Part shown: piece by piece, positions 16,231 through 24,403 of the stretch | How the letters are laid out: every line of letters begins with the position of its first letter | How positions within the stretch are numbered: position 1 is the stretch's first letter | Origin: Myroides odoratus DSM 2801 | Lineage (GTDB): Bacteria > Bacteroidota > Bacteroidia > Flavobacteriales > Flavobacteriaceae | Reading direction: 5' to 3' | Assembly (NCBI RefSeq): GCF_000243275.1 | Contig: NZ_CM001437.1 | Location: forward strand, 3,678,707 to 3,742,706 | DNA length: 64,000 bases | Notes under the pieces: generated by a model | Seen by the model: only the letters and a program-made list of their open reading frames with translations | What the model was told of the DNA's origin: nothing | Database searches by the model: none | Translations under genes and position numbers: made by a program

Positions 16231-17196
16231 TTATATGTGGTTTAGTTTTTTTACTAATCGTTTAGGATAAAGGAAGAAATAGAAAAAGATAAGGCTAAAC
16301 GTACTCAAGATGATGGCATAATTGAGTACATCCGGCATTGTTTTCGCATAACGAGTTATATATCCTTCAATGAATCCTGCTAAAATGGTAAAAGGAATGG
16401 TGGCAATAAAGATGGTTAAAGCATCTTTGAATCCCAATTTAAGTGAATTGACACGCGATAAGGTTTGAGGGAAGAGTAAACTTGCCCCTAAGACAAACCC
16501 GGCAAAAGCCTCAATGATCATAGCGGTTATTTCTATCGCTCCGTGTAACCAAATACCACGTACACTCTCCATAAATGCATTTTCATTGACGAAGAGGTAT
16601 TGGAAGGTTCCCAACATGATGCCGTTGTAAAAAAGAAAGAGTAGGGTACCCAATCCTGCACTTAATCCAAAGAGAAAGAAACGCAAACCAACGTAGAGGT
16701 TATTGGCTGTAATGCCTATAAAACTACCCCAATTACTTCCCGATTGATAAACCGCCATAGCATCATCGTTTTTAATATTGGTGATGGTGGAGTTGACATA
16801 GTAATCACCGAGTACATTTCGCGTAAAACTAGGGTCGTAATGGGTTGAAATAACGCCAATTGCAACAAATACCACAAAGACAATTAAAGTGAAGTTTAAT
16901 TTGCGTCGGTGTTTGTATACTGCTAAGGGAACATCGTATAAAAAGAAGCGTTTAATTCTATTTTCTTCAATTCGTTTTGTTTTGTATATTTTTTGGTAAG
17001 TTTGTATCGCCAAACTGTTTAAATATTGTGTAATTTTACTATTGGGATAAAAAGTTTTGGCATATGCTAAATCGTTCATGATCTGCATATACATGGATGC
17101 AAGATAGTCTGGTTTTTGCGTTTGCAAGGAATAGAGGGCCTTTTCATAGGAAAGCCAGTGTTCTTTATTTTTTTTAATAAACGCGACTTCTCTCAT
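16231..17196 (-). CDS. Stage II sporulation protein M-like (SpoIIM/DUF95) membrane protein
   Basis: A 321-aa protein starting at MREVAFIKKNKEHW (17196); upstream in-frame codons overlap the divergent RDD gene and are not needed. A basic, helical N-terminal third of ~100 residues is followed by about five membrane segments with the SpoIIM-like pattern (LYVGLRFFLFGLSAGLG, GIWLHGAIEITAMIIEAFAG). SpoIIM homologues in non-sporulating bacteria accompany RDD, MoxR and DUF58 genes, as here, and their role is not settled. First gene of the operon; only 25 bp separate its start from the RDD start. Confidence 0.88.
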   Translation of the reverse strand: MREVAFIKKNKEHWLSYEKALYSLQTQKPDYLASMYMQIMNDLAYAKTFYPNSKITQYLNSLAIQTYQKIYKTKRIEENRIKRFFLYDVPLAVYKHRRKLNFTLIVFVVFVAIGVISTHYDPSFTRNVLGDYYVNSTITNIKNDDAMAVYQSGSNWGSFIGITANNLYVGLRFFLFGLSAGLGTLLFLFYNGIMLGTFQYLFVNENAFMESVRGIWLHGAIEITAMIIEAFAGFVLGASLLFPQTLSRVNSLKLGFKDALTIFIATIPFTILAGFIEGYITRYAKTMPDVLNYAIILSTFSLIFFYFFLYPKRLVKKLNHI

Positions 17197-17221
17197 GCTG
17201 TGATTGATTAAAAGTATATTT

Positions 17222-17965
17222 ATGGCTAAATTAACAATAAATACAACACAAAACATAGAAATTGATTTTAAAGCGGCTTCGATAGGGGAGCGCATTTTGG
17301 CATTCATACTGGATATGATCTTTAAAATCCTCTATTTTATTGTATTCTATTATCTTGATACCATCTTTCATTTTTCGAATCTCTTTTCAAATGATGTTTG
17401 GTCGATCAATGCTTATTTTATCCTCATTAGTATTCCCGTTATCTTTTACACCGTTTTCTTTGAGATCTTAATGCAAGGATATACACCAGGAAAGAAAATA
17501 CTGGGTATCAAAGTGATTAAGATTGACGGATATCAAGCAACGATTGTCGATTATTTTGTGCGATGGATATTTAGAGTCATTGATCTTTTTGTAGGAAATG
17601 GAATTGTTGCAGTAGTCAGCATTTTATGTACATCAAAAAGCCAACGGTTGGGCGATTTCTTTGCGGGAACCACGGTCATTAGTACAAAAACAAGGATGAG
17701 TTTATCCACTACGATTTTTCAAGAAGTAGAGCAGGAGTATAGCCCTTTACTCCCTCAAGTTATTCGCCTATCAGATGCGGATATTGGCGTAGTAAAAGAG
17801 ATTTATTTGAGATTCATTCAAAGCAGAGATTATTCCTTAATCAAAGCATTGGCCAATAAGCTCGAGTCTGAATTAAGTATAGACAAGAGGCAATTGGAGT
17901 TAAATAACCAACAATTTGTAGAATTAGTCTTGAAAGACTATAGTCATTTTACAGGTAAAGAGTAA
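17222..17965 (+). CDS. RDD family membrane protein
   Basis: A 247-aa protein. The start at MAKLTINTT (17222) is preferred over an ATG six codons earlier because the family begins close to this sequence. The RDD domain covers roughly 20-150 with three membrane segments, the conserved Arg in SIGERILAFILDM, and the Asp-containing VDYFVRWIFRVIDLF. A soluble tail of ~95 residues follows. RDD proteins occur next to SpoIIM-like genes; a transport role has been suggested for some. It diverges from the MoxR operon and is followed by the TRIC gene after 14 bp. Confidence 0.88.
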   Translation: MAKLTINTTQNIEIDFKAASIGERILAFILDMIFKILYFIVFYYLDTIFHFSNLFSNDVWSINAYFILISIPVIFYTVFFEILMQGYTPGKKILGIKVIKIDGYQATIVDYFVRWIFRVIDLFVGNGIVAVVSILCTSKSQRLGDFFAGTTVISTKTRMSLSTTIFQEVEQEYSPLLPQVIRLSDADIGVVKEIYLRFIQSRDYSLIKALANKLESELSIDKRQLELNNQQFVELVLKDYSHFTGKE

Positions 17966-17979
17966 TATATTTTTTTTTA

Positions 17980-18600
17980 ATGTTTAGTTTTTTTGAGATT
18001 TTAGATTTGCTTGGAACATTGGCATTTGCAATTTCCGGAGCATTGGCGGGGCGTGAGCGTAAGCTAGATTTATTTGGTATGATTATCTTGGCATTTGCCA
18101 CAGCAGTGGGTGGCGGTACCATACGGGATATGATGATTGGAATTACCCCTGTATTTTGGTTGACCGACTTAAGTTACTTTTATGTAACCTTTTTTGGTGT
18201 TTTTCTTTCGTTGGTGTTTTATAAACGCTTTACGATTTTGCGCTATTCGCTATTTTTATTCGATACCATTGGTATCGCCGTATTTACTTTAATCGGTATC
18301 GCCAAAGGAATGTCCGTAGGGTTGCATCCTGTATTTTGTATTGCTTTAGGTACAATTACAGCTTGTTTTGGAGGGGTGATTCGCGATATTTTAGCCAATC
18401 AAATTCCGATTATCTTCAAAAAGGAGATTTACGCTACCGCTTGTATATTTGGAGGATGTGTGTTCTATTTATTAGAACACTATAACGTCAATAAAGAAGT
18501 GATCTATCTTACAACAGCAGGAAGTATTATTACCCTTCGTTTATTTGCTGTTCGCTATAAATGGAGTTTGCCTTTTGCACAAGAAGTAGGAAAGGAGTGA
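17980..18600 (+). CDS. TRIC-family (UPF0126) cation channel protein
   Basis: A 206-aa, seven-segment membrane protein of the trimeric intracellular cation channel family (E. coli YicG type). The two glycine-rich repeats are visible as AVGGGTIRDMMIG and TACFGGVIRDILAN, the hallmark of the internally duplicated fold. It probably conducts K+ across the inner membrane, although bacterial roles are poorly known. Start 14 bp after the RDD stop implies cotranscription. Confidence 0.92.
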   Translation: MFSFFEILDLLGTLAFAISGALAGRERKLDLFGMIILAFATAVGGGTIRDMMIGITPVFWLTDLSYFYVTFFGVFLSLVFYKRFTILRYSLFLFDTIGIAVFTLIGIAKGMSVGLHPVFCIALGTITACFGGVIRDILANQIPIIFKKEIYATACIFGGCVFYLLEHYNVNKEVIYLTTAGSIITLRLFAVRYKWSLPFAQEVGKE

Positions 18601-18693
18601 TGTTTTTGTGAAGATGTTTTGTGAAGTCGTAAAGGCATAGACTTTGAGCTATTCACTTTTTACTTTTCACAACCCTCACCAAATAACAGAGCA

Positions 18694-18727
18694 TAAAAAA
18701 AGATCTTCCTAGGAAGATCTTTTTTTA
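18694..18727. terminator. Bidirectional terminator between TRIC and MscS genes
   Basis: AGATCTTCCT and AGGAAGATCT form a perfect 10-bp stem with no loop bases, flanked by A7 and T7. It overlaps the stop codon region of the converging MscS gene. Confidence 0.9.
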
Positions 18728-19261
18728 TTCTTGTAATGTATTTTTTTCATGTGTTTCAAAGTGATCAGGACTGAGGATGACAATCCCTTTCTGTAAAAGC
18801 AGGTTGTTGGGATAGGAAATTTGCTCTCCATCTTTTGTTACTAACAGAAGATAAAAGGCTTTGATGTCTACAATTCGCCCTTCAGTAGGGAAGTCTTTAT
18901 CCTGAATGCGGATAATATCTCCAATGCGAAAAGGAAAAGAGAAGAAAAGCAAGATACCCGCTGTGATGTTACTCAACAAAGACCACTGCGCAAACATAGC
19001 TACGCCTATTACTGTAAATACAGAGGTTAAGGTCAATAATACATTGTCTTTTTCAACGCCCCATATCGTAAAGATAATAACGAATAATAAGACAAGTAAC
19101 AGCAAGTTAAACAAGCGAATAACGACAGCTTCTCGGCCTTCTTTCATCTCGGATTTCTTGGAAAAAGAGTGAATGATGCTTGTTGTTATCTTTCTAGAAA
19201 TTAAAAAGATAAGGATAGCGATTACGGTAATTATAGCTTTAAATAAATATCCTTCAGGCAT
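18725..19261 (-). CDS. Small MscS-type mechanosensitive channel protein
   Basis: A 178-aa protein with three hydrophobic segments and the beta domain of MscS (GDIIRIQDKDFPTEGRIVDI, YPNNLLLQKGI). It is clearly shorter than the 286-aa E. coli MscS and lacks most of the C-terminal alpha/beta cage, so it may be a compact MscS relative. Expected to release solutes on membrane tension. It is 3 bp downstream of maf and likely shares its transcript. Confidence 0.85.
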   Translation of the reverse strand: MPEGYLFKAIITVIAILIFLISRKITTSIIHSFSKKSEMKEGREAVVIRLFNLLLLVLLFVIIFTIWGVEKDNVLLTLTSVFTVIGVAMFAQWSLLSNITAGILLFFSFPFRIGDIIRIQDKDFPTEGRIVDIKAFYLLLVTKDGEQISYPNNLLLQKGIVILSPDHFETHEKNTLQE

Positions 19262-19264
19262 GTT

Positions 19265-19852
19265 TTATGCTTTAATAAACTGTATTAATTCTTCCATAAG
19301 TTCGGTGGTCGGTAATCCTACAATATTGGTGTAGGATCCGTTAATGCGTTCGATGCCTACTAAGCCAATCCACTCTTGAATACCGTATGCCCCAGCTTTG
19401 TCATAGGGTTGATACTGATCAATGTAATATTCAATTTGCTCAAGACTTAATGCTTTGAAGTGCACGGCTGTAACAACGTGAAAAACATGCTCTTTTTGCG
19501 TTGTTTTCAAGCAGATAGAAGTAATTACTTCATGCATCTTGCCTGATAAACGCTGTAGCATTGCAATAGCTTCTGGTCTATCTACGGGTTTTCCTAGTGA
19601 TTGACCTTCACTCCAAACGGTAGTGTCACTGGTGATTAGAATCTCTTTGTCATGCGTTAATGCGATGGCATCTGCTTTTAACTTAGCGATAAAATCGGTA
19701 ATAGCTGCACCTTGTAGTTCAGGTGGATAATTTTCTTCTATATCTGATGCTCGAACCACAAAAGTTAACCCTAAATCGGTTAAAAATTGTTTGCGTCTGG
19801 GGGAGTTAGATCCCAGTACAAGGGCATAGTCATTTAGTATTTGATAGGGCAT
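19265..19852 (-). CDS. maf: Maf family nucleotide pyrophosphatase
   Basis: A 195-aa Maf protein that hydrolyses non-canonical or modified nucleoside triphosphates to monophosphates. Landmarks are SNSPRRKQFL at the N-terminus, the Glu in VRASDIEENYP, and SDTTVWSEGQSLGKP around residues 76-90, then GAYGIQEWIGLVGIERINGS. I take the ATG at 19852 (MPYQILNDYALVLGS), which matches family N-termini; a longer start at 19882 would overlap the upstream gene by 20 bp. Confidence 0.92.
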   Translation of the reverse strand: MPYQILNDYALVLGSNSPRRKQFLTDLGLTFVVRASDIEENYPPELQGAAITDFIAKLKADAIALTHDKEILITSDTTVWSEGQSLGKPVDRPEAIAMLQRLSGKMHEVITSICLKTTQKEHVFHVVTAVHFKALSLEQIEYYIDQYQPYDKAGAYGIQEWIGLVGIERINGSYTNIVGLPTTELMEELIQFIKA

Positions 19853-19862
19853 AGTGGATCGA

Positions 19863-20390
19863 TTAATCGTATTTAGCATCAAAGTGTTGGAACCATTTGT
19901 GTTGGGTTTTCATCACTTGCTCAATCACTTCACGCACAGCGCCTTCGCCACCATTTTTATGAGAGATATAACGAGAGATACGCTTGATTTCAGGAGATGC
20001 ATCTTGAGGAGCCGTAGGAAGGGCTACTAGCTGCATTACGTGATAATCTGGAATATCATCTCCCATATATAAAATTTCTTCTGGCTGTAGGTTGTGGTCT
20101 GCACAATACTTTTTGAAAATCTCCACTTTGTTGGAAACACCCAAATAGATGTCTTTCACACCTAAATTGCTCAATCTTGTTTTTACACCTTCGTTACTTC
20201 CACCAGAGATGATACACACGCGATAGCCATTTTCTAAAGCAGCTTTGACAGCATAACCATCTTTGATGCTCATGATTCTCAATAAATCTCCATTGTTTGT
20301 AACGTGAACTTTTCCATCTGTTAGGACTCCATCTACATCAAATATGAATGTAGTGATATCGTTCATGATTTCTTTAAAGTGTTTAGACAT
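19863..20390 (-). CDS. HAD-superfamily phosphatase, KdsC-like
   Basis: A 175-aa member of the KdsC/YrbI branch, which removes phosphate from KDO-8-phosphate in lipopolysaccharide synthesis. The nucleophile motif is FIFDVDGVLTDG; the acidic motif is YMGDDIPDYHVM. Size fits a cap-less tetrameric enzyme. Many flavobacterial homologues are annotated only as HAD hydrolases, so the substrate is inferred. It shares its first base region with the stop of the DUF2520 gene (both at 20390) and so is translationally coupled to it. Confidence 0.85.
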   Translation of the reverse strand: MSKHFKEIMNDITTFIFDVDGVLTDGKVHVTNNGDLLRIMSIKDGYAVKAALENGYRVCIISGGSNEGVKTRLSNLGVKDIYLGVSNKVEIFKKYCADHNLQPEEILYMGDDIPDYHVMQLVALPTAPQDASPEIKRISRYISHKNGGEGAVREVIEQVMKTQHKWFQHFDAKYD

Positions 20391-21136
20391 TATCTATTTT
20401 GTATTGATTTTGTAATAAGTTGATAGATTTCTTTTTTGGTTGGATCTGTCAACATCTCTAAATGTTGATTGATGGTATTTTGATCCCCTCTCGATGCAGG
20501 GCCAGTTTGTGCCTCAAAGGGAGAGAGATGCATAATTTTATTGGCTGTCTCTAAAATCAACGGCTTAAGAATCTCAAAAGGGACTTGGTACTCTTTACAG
20601 ATGTCTTCTCCCATCGTAAACATGTGATTAGAGAAGTTATTGACAAATACCGCAGCCAAGTGAATGGCTTTTCTTTGTTCCGATGAGATTTTGTAAACGC
20701 GTTCTGAAAAGCTAACGGCTATTTTTTCTAGCAGTTGAAAATCTTCCTTGTGATTGGCTTCAATGCAAAAAGGAATAGAGGAGAAGTCCAATTCTTTGTC
20801 CTTTGAAAACGATTGTAACATATACATCACCCCTTTGCGTTCTTGCTGTATGGCAGACATCGGGATAGTCCCTGACGTATGAACAACGAATTGATTGGGG
20901 ATTTGAACTTGCTTTGAAACTTCTTCAATGGAAATGTCACTGACGGCAATAATAAAAATATCAGCGGGTTTTAACGCTTTTATGTCATTGACAACCCTAT
21001 TTTCAGGTACTAAATCAGTAACTGAATTCGTATTTCTTGCGTATATTTGTTGTAATGTCAACTGATCACTTTCTAGGATGTTTCCTATCAGGTGGTGCGC
21101 AACTTTTCCCGAGCCTAAAATTGTTATTGTAACCAT
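20390..21136 (-). CDS. Rossmann-fold protein with DUF2520 domain
   Basis: A 248-aa protein with an N-terminal NAD(P)-binding motif ILGSGKVAHHLIG and a C-terminal DUF2520 helical domain (AVFVNNFSNHMFTMGE, GPASRGDQNTINQHL). The arrangement resembles pyrroline-5-carboxylate reductase and ketopantoate reductase folds, but the substrate of DUF2520 proteins is unknown. First gene of a probable four-gene transcript with the KdsC-like, maf and mscS genes; it diverges from the haemoglobin gene 57 bp away. Confidence 0.88.
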   Translation of the reverse strand: MVTITILGSGKVAHHLIGNILESDQLTLQQIYARNTNSVTDLVPENRVVNDIKALKPADIFIIAVSDISIEEVSKQVQIPNQFVVHTSGTIPMSAIQQERKGVMYMLQSFSKDKELDFSSIPFCIEANHKEDFQLLEKIAVSFSERVYKISSEQRKAIHLAAVFVNNFSNHMFTMGEDICKEYQVPFEILKPLILETANKIMHLSPFEAQTGPASRGDQNTINQHLEMLTDPTKKEIYQLITKSIQNR

Positions 21137-21193
21137 AAGGTAAAGATAAAGATTTTAGCGGTAAAGCGGGGAGGAATTAAAAGAAATAATTGT

Positions 21194-21565
21194 ATGAGTA
21201 AAGATATAGAACACCTTAAAGATATTCAATTGTTGGTCAATACGTTTTACGGTAGAGTTCAACAAGATGATTTAATTGGTCCCATATTTAATGAGCGCTT
21301 AGCAGGTAAATGGGACTACCATTTGGAGAAAATGTACGCATTTTGGCAGACTGTTTTGCTGGAAGAACATACGTATTCAGGAAGACCTTTTCCGCCACAC
21401 GCAAAATTACCTGTTCACCAAGAGCATTTTGAACGTTGGAAGGAAATTTTTAATCGCACAGTCGATGAACTATTTGAAGGTAAAATTGCCGATGAAGCCA
21501 AATGGCGCGCAGAACGCATGGCAGCAATGTTCTTGAGTAAGATTGAGTATTTTAGGGGGAATTAG
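21194..21565 (+). CDS. Group III truncated haemoglobin
   Basis: A 123-aa 2/2 globin. The proximal haem ligand is probably His78 in EHFERWKEIF, the motif typical of group III, preceded by SGRPFPPH. Length is normal. Group III globins bind oxygen tightly and are often linked to microaerobic metabolism or NO handling. It is a single gene opposite the DUF2520 operon. Confidence 0.9.
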   Translation: MSKDIEHLKDIQLLVNTFYGRVQQDDLIGPIFNERLAGKWDYHLEKMYAFWQTVLLEEHTYSGRPFPPHAKLPVHQEHFERWKEIFNRTVDELFEGKIADEAKWRAERMAAMFLSKIEYFRGN

Positions 21566-21617
21566 TGGATGGTTTTGGAAGGTTATGGGTGGTTGGTTAT
21601 GGGTTATGGGTGAAATT

Positions 21618-21735
21618 CAGTAGGGGCAAATGGCAATTTGCCGAATGGCTTGATGAAATGGAGATTGAAGATGAAGGTATAATATGAAATGCAGTAGGGG
21701 CAAATGGCAATTTGCCAATTGGCTTGATAAAATAG
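21618..21735 (+). repeat. Tandem REP-like half-elements
   Basis: Two ~43-bp copies (21618-21660 and 21692-21735) both read CAGTAGGGGCAAATGGCAAT, then TTGCC and TGGCTTGAT, with only a few differences. GGCAAATGGCAATTTGCC inside each is almost palindromic. They share the GTAGGGG arm with the palindrome at 9143-9170. Confidence 0.65.
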
Positions 21736-21740
21736 AAAAT

Positions 21741-21778
21741 AAAAAGGGATCAGTTTTATTAAAACTCATCCCTTTTTT
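21741..21778. terminator. Terminator after the haemoglobin gene region
   Basis: AAAAGGGAT-C-AGTTTTA pairs with TAAAACT-C-ATCCCTTTT, followed by a T-run. Confidence 0.8.
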
Positions 21779-21803
21779 ATGATCAATTGGATTTTGGGGT
21801 TGC

Positions 21804-21891
21804 TTTTTGTGAGGTTTGTTCTTTGTGAGGTTTGCTCACTTCTCACCACCTCACTTCTCACCACCTTACTCTCTCACCACCTCACCCTTCT
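21804..21891 (-). repeat. CACAAAG-type motif plus C-rich octamer array
   Basis: GTGAGGTTTGTTCTTTGTGAGG is the reverse of the CACAAAG-type unit and passes directly into octamers of the type CTCACCAC and CTCACTTC (21835-21891). The array lies between converging genes and stops about 6 bp before the DUF1456 stop codon. Confidence 0.7.
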
Positions 21892-21897
21892 CCAATC

Positions 21898-22320
21898 TTA
21901 TTTTTTCTTTCCGTTGTTAAACTTAATATTTCCCAGTGGATTTTTAGGTTTATCAGATTTAGCGAATGGTTTTTTACCTGCAGGTCCTGCGGCTTTCGGT
22001 TTACTTCCAAAAGCTTTTGGTTCAGCTGGTCGGTCCGTTTTTACTTTCTTCACTATATTCTCTTTGTTCTTTTGTAAAACCTCCATCGGATTCTTCGGTT
22101 CCTCTTTTGTACCTCTAAGATAAATCACCAATCCGTTTAGGAAGTTTCTCAAGATTTGATCGCCACATTCCATGTATTTTGGGTGGTCGACATTTCGAAA
22201 GAAGTTACCTAGTTCTCCTTTAGAAATTCTAAAATCAACTAGTTCAAGAATTTCTACTATTTGTTCGTCTCTTAATTGTAAAGCAACTCGCAGTTTCTTT
22301 AAAATATCGTTATTAGTCAT
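21898..22320 (-). CDS. DUF1456 family protein with basic tail
   Basis: A 140-aa protein. Residues 1-73 form a single DUF1456 domain (NNDILKKLRVALQL to FLNGLVIYLRG); E. coli YehS carries two copies, so this is the half-size Bacteroidota form. The remaining part is disordered and rich in Lys, Pro and Ala (KAFGSKPKAAGPAGKKPF), suggesting nucleic-acid or ribosome association. Function unknown. It is 9 bp downstream of uvrB and likely cotranscribed. Confidence 0.85.
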   Translation of the reverse strand: MTNNDILKKLRVALQLRDEQIVEILELVDFRISKGELGNFFRNVDHPKYMECGDQILRNFLNGLVIYLRGTKEEPKNPMEVLQKNKENIVKKVKTDRPAEPKAFGSKPKAAGPAGKKPFAKSDKPKNPLGNIKFNNGKKK

Positions 22321-22329
22321 GGGCGATAG

Positions 22330-24315
22330 TTATAATTTATCTTTTAATATTTGTATTTCATCTCGTAATTGGGCAGCTAGCATAAAATTGAGATCCATGG
22401 CAGCTTTTTCCATTTCCTTTCGCTTGCTGTTGATTAGCTTTTGTATTTCCTCTTTGCTGTGATATTTCACTTGCTCTTCTGCGACTTTCTTCACTTGTTC
22501 TGTCATGAGTTCGTCGTAGGTTGGCTTAATGAGGTCGTTGCTGATCTTTTTATTTAATCCTTTTGGGGTAATGTTATGTTGTGTATTATAGGCGATTTGT
22601 TTACTACGTCTATAATTGGTTTCGTCTATTGTTTTTTGCATACTGGCTGTAATCTTATCCGCATACATGATTGCCTTTCCATTGACGTTTCTCGCGGCTC
22701 TACCCACAGTTTGCGTTAACGAACGGTGGCTGCGTAAGAAACCTTCTTTGTCTGCATCTAAAATTGCGACAAGCGATACTTCAGGCAAATCTAAACCTTC
22801 TCGAAGTAAATTCACCCCAATTAGTACATCAAAAAGCCCTTTTCTTAAATCTTGCATAATTTCGATGCGTTCTAGGGTATCTACATCCGAGTGGACATAG
22901 CGACAACGAACACCCATGCGAGTAAAGTATTTGGCTAATTCTTCTGCCATACGCTTGGTTAATGTGGTGACGAGGGTTCGTTCATCTTTATCGACGCGTT
23001 GTTGGATTTCCTCAATTAAGTCGTCAATCTGATTTTCAGTAGGGCGTATTTCAATAATGGGATCCAATAAACCAGTAGGGCGAATCAACTGTTCTACAAT
23101 TACACCTTCACTTTTCTGAAGCTCATAATCAGCAGGGGTTGCAGAAACGTAGATGACTTGGTTCTGCATGGCTTCAAATTCCTCAAACTTTAATGGTCGG
23201 TTATCAAGGGCTGCAGGTAATCGAAAGCCATATTCAACTAAATTTTCTTTTCTTGAGCGGTCTCCACCATACATGGCGTGTACTTGAGAGATTGTCACGT
23301 GACTCTCATCGACAACCATCAAGTAGTCATCCGGGAAATAATCCAACAAACAAAACGGACGCGTTCCAGGCTCTCTACCATCTAAGTAGCGAGAGTAGTT
23401 TTCGATTCCAGAACAATATCCCAGTTCTTTCATCATTTCTAGGTCGAAATTTGTTCGCTCTTCTAGGCGTTTTGCCTCCAGGTGTTTTCCAATTTCTTTG
23501 AAATAAGTGACTTGTTTTTCCAAGTCTTGTTGTATTTCCCAAATGGCGTTGTTTAACACATCGGGAGAGGTTACAAACATATTCGCAGGATAGATATTCA
23601 AACGCGTAAATTTCTCGATGACCTGTGCTGTTGTTACATCAAATACCTCAATGGCTTCAATTTCATCTCCAAAGAAGTGAATGCGGTACGGATTGTCTGC
23701 ATAGCTTGGGAATACTTCAATTGTATCTCCTTTGATTCTAAAGTAACCCGGTGTGAAATCGGCTTCAGTACGAGCATATAAGCTTTGCACCAGTCGGTGT
23801 AGCAATTGTGTACGGCTAATTTGTTGATCTATTTCGATGGAAATAACGTTCTTTTGGAACTCAATCGGGTTTCCAATACCATAGAGACAAGAAACAGAGG
23901 CAACAACTAAAACATCGCGACGACCTGATAGTAGGGTAGAAGTGGTGCTTAAACGGAGCTTTTCTAGTTCTTCATTGATGGATAAATCTTTCTCGATGTA
24001 TTGTCCCGTAACAGGAATAAATGCTTCCGGTTGATAGTAGTCGTAATAAGAAACGAAATACTCTACAGCATTGTTGGGGAAGAAACTTTTAAATTCCGAA
24101 TACAATTGCGCAGCCAGCGTTTTATTGTGTGCTAAAACTAAGGTTGGTTTTTGTACTTCTTGAATTACGTTGGCAACACTAAATGTCTTACCTGATCCCG
24201 TAACCCCTACAAGTGTTTGATATTTCTGATTGTCCAAAATACTTTGGGTCAATTGGCTAATCGCTTCCGGTTGATCACCGGTGGGACTATAATCAGATTG
24301 TAAATCAAATTTCAT
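22330..24315 (-). CDS. uvrB: Excinuclease ABC subunit B (UvrB)
   Basis: The damage-verifying helicase-like subunit of nucleotide excision repair; it receives DNA from UvrA and recruits UvrC. At 661 aa it is full length. Walker A GVTGSGKT is at 37-44, the beta-hairpin region contains [16 protein letters not shown], the Walker B/DESH box is LMVVDESH, and helicase motifs V-VI include [12 protein letters not shown] and QTVGRAARN. The C-terminal UVR motif ([15 protein letters not shown]) binds UvrC or UvrA. Confidence 0.97.
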   Translation of the reverse strand: MKFDLQSDYSPTGDQPEAISQLTQSILDNQKYQTLVGVTGSGKTFSVANVIQEVQKPTLVLAHNKTLAAQLYSEFKSFFPNNAVEYFVSYYDYYQPEAFIPVTGQYIEKDLSINEELEKLRLSTTSTLLSGRRDVLVVASVSCLYGIGNPIEFQKNVISIEIDQQISRTQLLHRLVQSLYARTEADFTPGYFRIKGDTIEVFPSYADNPYRIHFFGDEIEAIEVFDVTTAQVIEKFTRLNIYPANMFVTSPDVLNNAIWEIQQDLEKQVTYFKEIGKHLEAKRLEERTNFDLEMMKELGYCSGIENYSRYLDGREPGTRPFCLLDYFPDDYLMVVDESHVTISQVHAMYGGDRSRKENLVEYGFRLPAALDNRPLKFEEFEAMQNQVIYVSATPADYELQKSEGVIVEQLIRPTGLLDPIIEIRPTENQIDDLIEEIQQRVDKDERTLVTTLTKRMAEELAKYFTRMGVRCRYVHSDVDTLERIEIMQDLRKGLFDVLIGVNLLREGLDLPEVSLVAILDADKEGFLRSHRSLTQTVGRAARNVNGKAIMYADKITASMQKTIDETNYRRSKQIAYNTQHNITPKGLNKKISNDLIKPTYDELMTEQVKKVAEEQVKYHSKEEIQKLINSKRKEMEKAAMDLNFMLAAQLRDEIQILKDKL

Positions 24316-24332
24316 AACTACTTATTTAAATG

Positions 24333-24340
24333 CAAAGGTA
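24333..24340 (-). promoter_or_regulatory. Predicted -7 box of uvrB
   Basis: TACCTTTG on the minus strand, 18 bp before the uvrB ATG, matches TAnnTTTG. A TTG lies about 21 bp further upstream, inside the ompA terminator, so promoter and terminator overlap. Confidence 0.5.
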
Positions 24341-24351
24341 CGCATTTAAAC

Positions 24352-24385
24352 AAAAAAAGCACAAGCATAACGCTTGTGCTTTTTA
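24352..24385 (-). terminator. Terminator of the OmpA-family gene
   Basis: AAAGCACAAGC and GCTTGTGCTTT pair around ATAAC, with A-run and T-run on either side, 19 bp after the OmpA-family stop codon. It works in both directions. Confidence 0.88.
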
Positions 24386-24403
24386 GTATAATTAATCTAC
24401 TAA

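Larger units (their letters stand above)
21566..21897. repeat. Gene-free gap with REP-like halves, terminator and octamer array
   Basis: No gene. It has a short GGTTATGGGT tract (21590-21612), two REP-like half-elements (21618-21660 and 21692-21735), a terminator (21741-21778), a CACAAAG-type motif block in minus orientation (21804-21839) and a C-rich octamer array (21835-21891) that ends next to the stop codon of the DUF1456 gene. Confidence 0.75.

Noticed and set aside
23193..23501. Plus-strand ORF inside uvrB
   Set aside because: It is antisense to a well-conserved gene and has no features of its own.
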